64,000 nt of DNA. Source: Planctomycetaceae bacterium (lineage in GTDB: Bacteria > Planctomycetota > Planctomycetia > Planctomycetales > Planctomycetaceae). The stretch covers positions 1-64,000 of the forward strand of contig JAHBXV010000012.1 of assembly GCA_019636285.1 (NCBI GenBank), read 5' to 3'. A program made the position numbers and the translations under genes. Each line of letters opens with the position of its first letter. The first letter of the stretch is position 1. Below the pieces are notes generated by a model. It made no database searches and was not told the DNA's origin. It saw only the letters and a program-made list of their open reading frames with translations. Shown here one piece after another: positions 63,015 to 64,000 of this stretch.

Positions 63015-64000
63015 TCAGGGAACCGGCGTGGCGATGAGGTCGATCGAGATCCGGACGCCGTCACGGCCGGTTCCCACGACCATCGCCTTCGACGCTGCTG
63101 GCGGGCGTTCCGGGTCGTAAAACTCGGGACGCACGGCGTTGAACTGCTCGCTCGCCTCGTCAGTGCTGACGTAATACGTCCCCTTGGCGAGGTGCCCCAG
63201 GTCGCCGCCGGCGCTCTCAACGACCGACTTCAGTTGCTCGAACACTCCGCGTGCTTCAGCGGCAGCGTCAGCCTGTTCGACAAAAAGGCTCGACGTGTAG
63301 ATCGTGCTCGGAGCGTTCACGACCGTTACTCGGGAATAGACATTCGGCTTCGACATTCCTGGCGGAGTCAGGAATTCGAGCGCCGGCTTGTCGGGAACGG
63401 ATGGACCGGACACGACCATTTCAATTTCGATCGGCAGCGACGAATTCCAGGCCACCAGACTGATCGGCGGAGTGGTCGCTTCGCCGAAGGCGGCTCGGAT
63501 GGCGGCAACAGCCGCATCGGCCTCGGTCATCGGACCGAGAAACGCCTTGACGTGCGCGACATCGGCGGGCTTTCGCCCCAGGTATTCCAGCGACGCGAAC
63601 AGGCTGGCCATGGTCTTCGCCGTCGCGTCGGCCATCGTCTTGTCGCCGGCCTCCGCCTGACCCGAAATAAAGATCCGTGATCCGACGGGCATCACCGAGG
63701 CAATCGCCGACTGGGTTTTGCTGTTGGGGGGAATAAACGGGACCACGCGATCTTCCGCCTTGCGGTGAGAAACGGCGACCGCGTCGAAGGCGACGAGGGT
63801 TTCCGGAGAACGCAGCGGCGTCGTGACGAACGTGACGGTGGGTTGATGCGTGCCCGTATACACGGTCGCCAGCAGGGCCTCCACTTCACGCGCCACGGCC
63901 GGAGTCGCGACGTAGCAGTTCAAACGCGCCACGTCCGCCAGTTCGGCTTCGGCGGCCTTCAAAACGGTTTGCAGACGTCCCCAGGCGAAGCGAATCTGGT
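63015..64000 (-). CDS. Multi-domain RidA/YjgF-like protein (5' end beyond the window)
   Basis: At least 328 residues; the reading frame continues past 64000, where it reads 'QIRFAWGRLQTVLKAAEAEL', a normal RidA N-terminal half. Three RidA-like units are visible: a partial first (to about 63740), a second starting 'VPFIPPNSKTQSAIASVM' and containing 'GSRIFISGQAEAGD', and a third starting 'LEFLTPPGMSKPNVYSRVTVV'. RidA proteins deaminate reactive enamines/imines. Tandem fusion of two or three copies is unusual. The conserved Arg of active RidA is not obvious in units two and three, so activity is uncertain. Confidence 0.75.
   Translation of the reverse strand, partial: QIRFAWGRLQTVLKAAEAELADVARLNCYVATPAVAREVEALLATVYTGTHQPTVTFVTTPLRSPETLVAFDAVAVSHRKAEDRVVPFIPPNSKTQSAIASVMPVGSRIFISGQAEAGDKTMADATAKTMASLFASLEYLGRKPADVAHVKAFLGPMTEADAAVAAIRAAFGEATTPPISLVAWNSSLPIEIEMVVSGPSVPDKPALEFLTPPGMSKPNVYSRVTVVNAPSTIYTSSLFVEQADAAAEARGVFEQLKSVVESAGGDLGHLAKGTYYVSTDEASEQFNAVRPEFYDPERPPAASKAMVVGTGRDGVRISIDLIATPVP

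Overview
The window looks like a chromosomal segment of a GC-rich planctomycete (Planctomycetales-like, flagellated). Pointers are the alternative GlmU-type sugar nucleotidyltransferase, a short lysine-rich protein with an 'IVRTGTTPKFWENYDRVFGG' head, DUF1080 and DUF6807 proteins, a Ser/Thr kinase with a planctomycete-style N-terminus, BNR/PQQ beta-propeller exported proteins, and many dispersed palindromic intergenic repeats. I see no rRNA, tRNA, CRISPR array, prophage or transposase gene. About 55 protein genes are supported.

Layout. 0-8 kb: cinA-like, mutY, an exported sialidase-like protein, alternative glmU, aroB, a PfkB kinase and a cyclophilin lipoprotein. 8-13.5 kb: two large exported proteins of unknown function. 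13.8-18.9 kb: a signalling pair, an ammonium-transporter domain fused to a full hybrid histidine kinase (Amt-PAS-HK-REC-REC-Hpt), followed by a REC-HD-GYP protein. 19-25 kb: groES-groEL, a PQQ propeller protein and bioA. 25-28.3 kb: an operon of an SLC13/DASS permease and a membrane-anchored solute-binding protein, then a universal stress protein. 28.6-37.4 kb: CstA, an exported unknown, a DUF1080 lipoprotein, a Ser/Thr kinase, an animal-type haem peroxidase, a lone Flp pilin and a methyltransferase.

37.4-53 kb: a long leftward flagellar cluster. In transcription order it is TPR protein, FlgN-like chaperone, a degenerate sigma54-activator-like regulator, flgB, flgC, fliE, fliF, fliG, fliH, fliI, fliJ, a MotE-like protein, fliK and flgD. 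Several of its gene junctions carry palindromic repeats that would fold into long hairpins in the transcript. 53-64 kb: the lysine-rich protein with a strong terminator, DUF6807, Hsp70 plus DUF2760, infA, an alpha/beta hydrolase, ppk, a class-III aminotransferase, and a multi-RidA protein cut by the window edge.

The most interesting points are: (i) the Amt-hybrid-kinase fusion next to an HD-GYP output, suggesting an ammonium to c-di-GMP link; (ii) the tight pairing of a periplasmic binding protein with an SLC13 secondary transporter, which could be a binding-protein-dependent DASS system; (iii) the flagellar-cluster AAA+ regulator that has lost the Walker A lysine, the Walker B glutamate and GAFTGA but keeps its DNA-binding domain; (iv) several families of perfect 20-32 bp inverted repeats, including one element apparently inserted into another and one pair nested inside another. 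Functions are read from translated sequence and motif recognition only; no searches were run.
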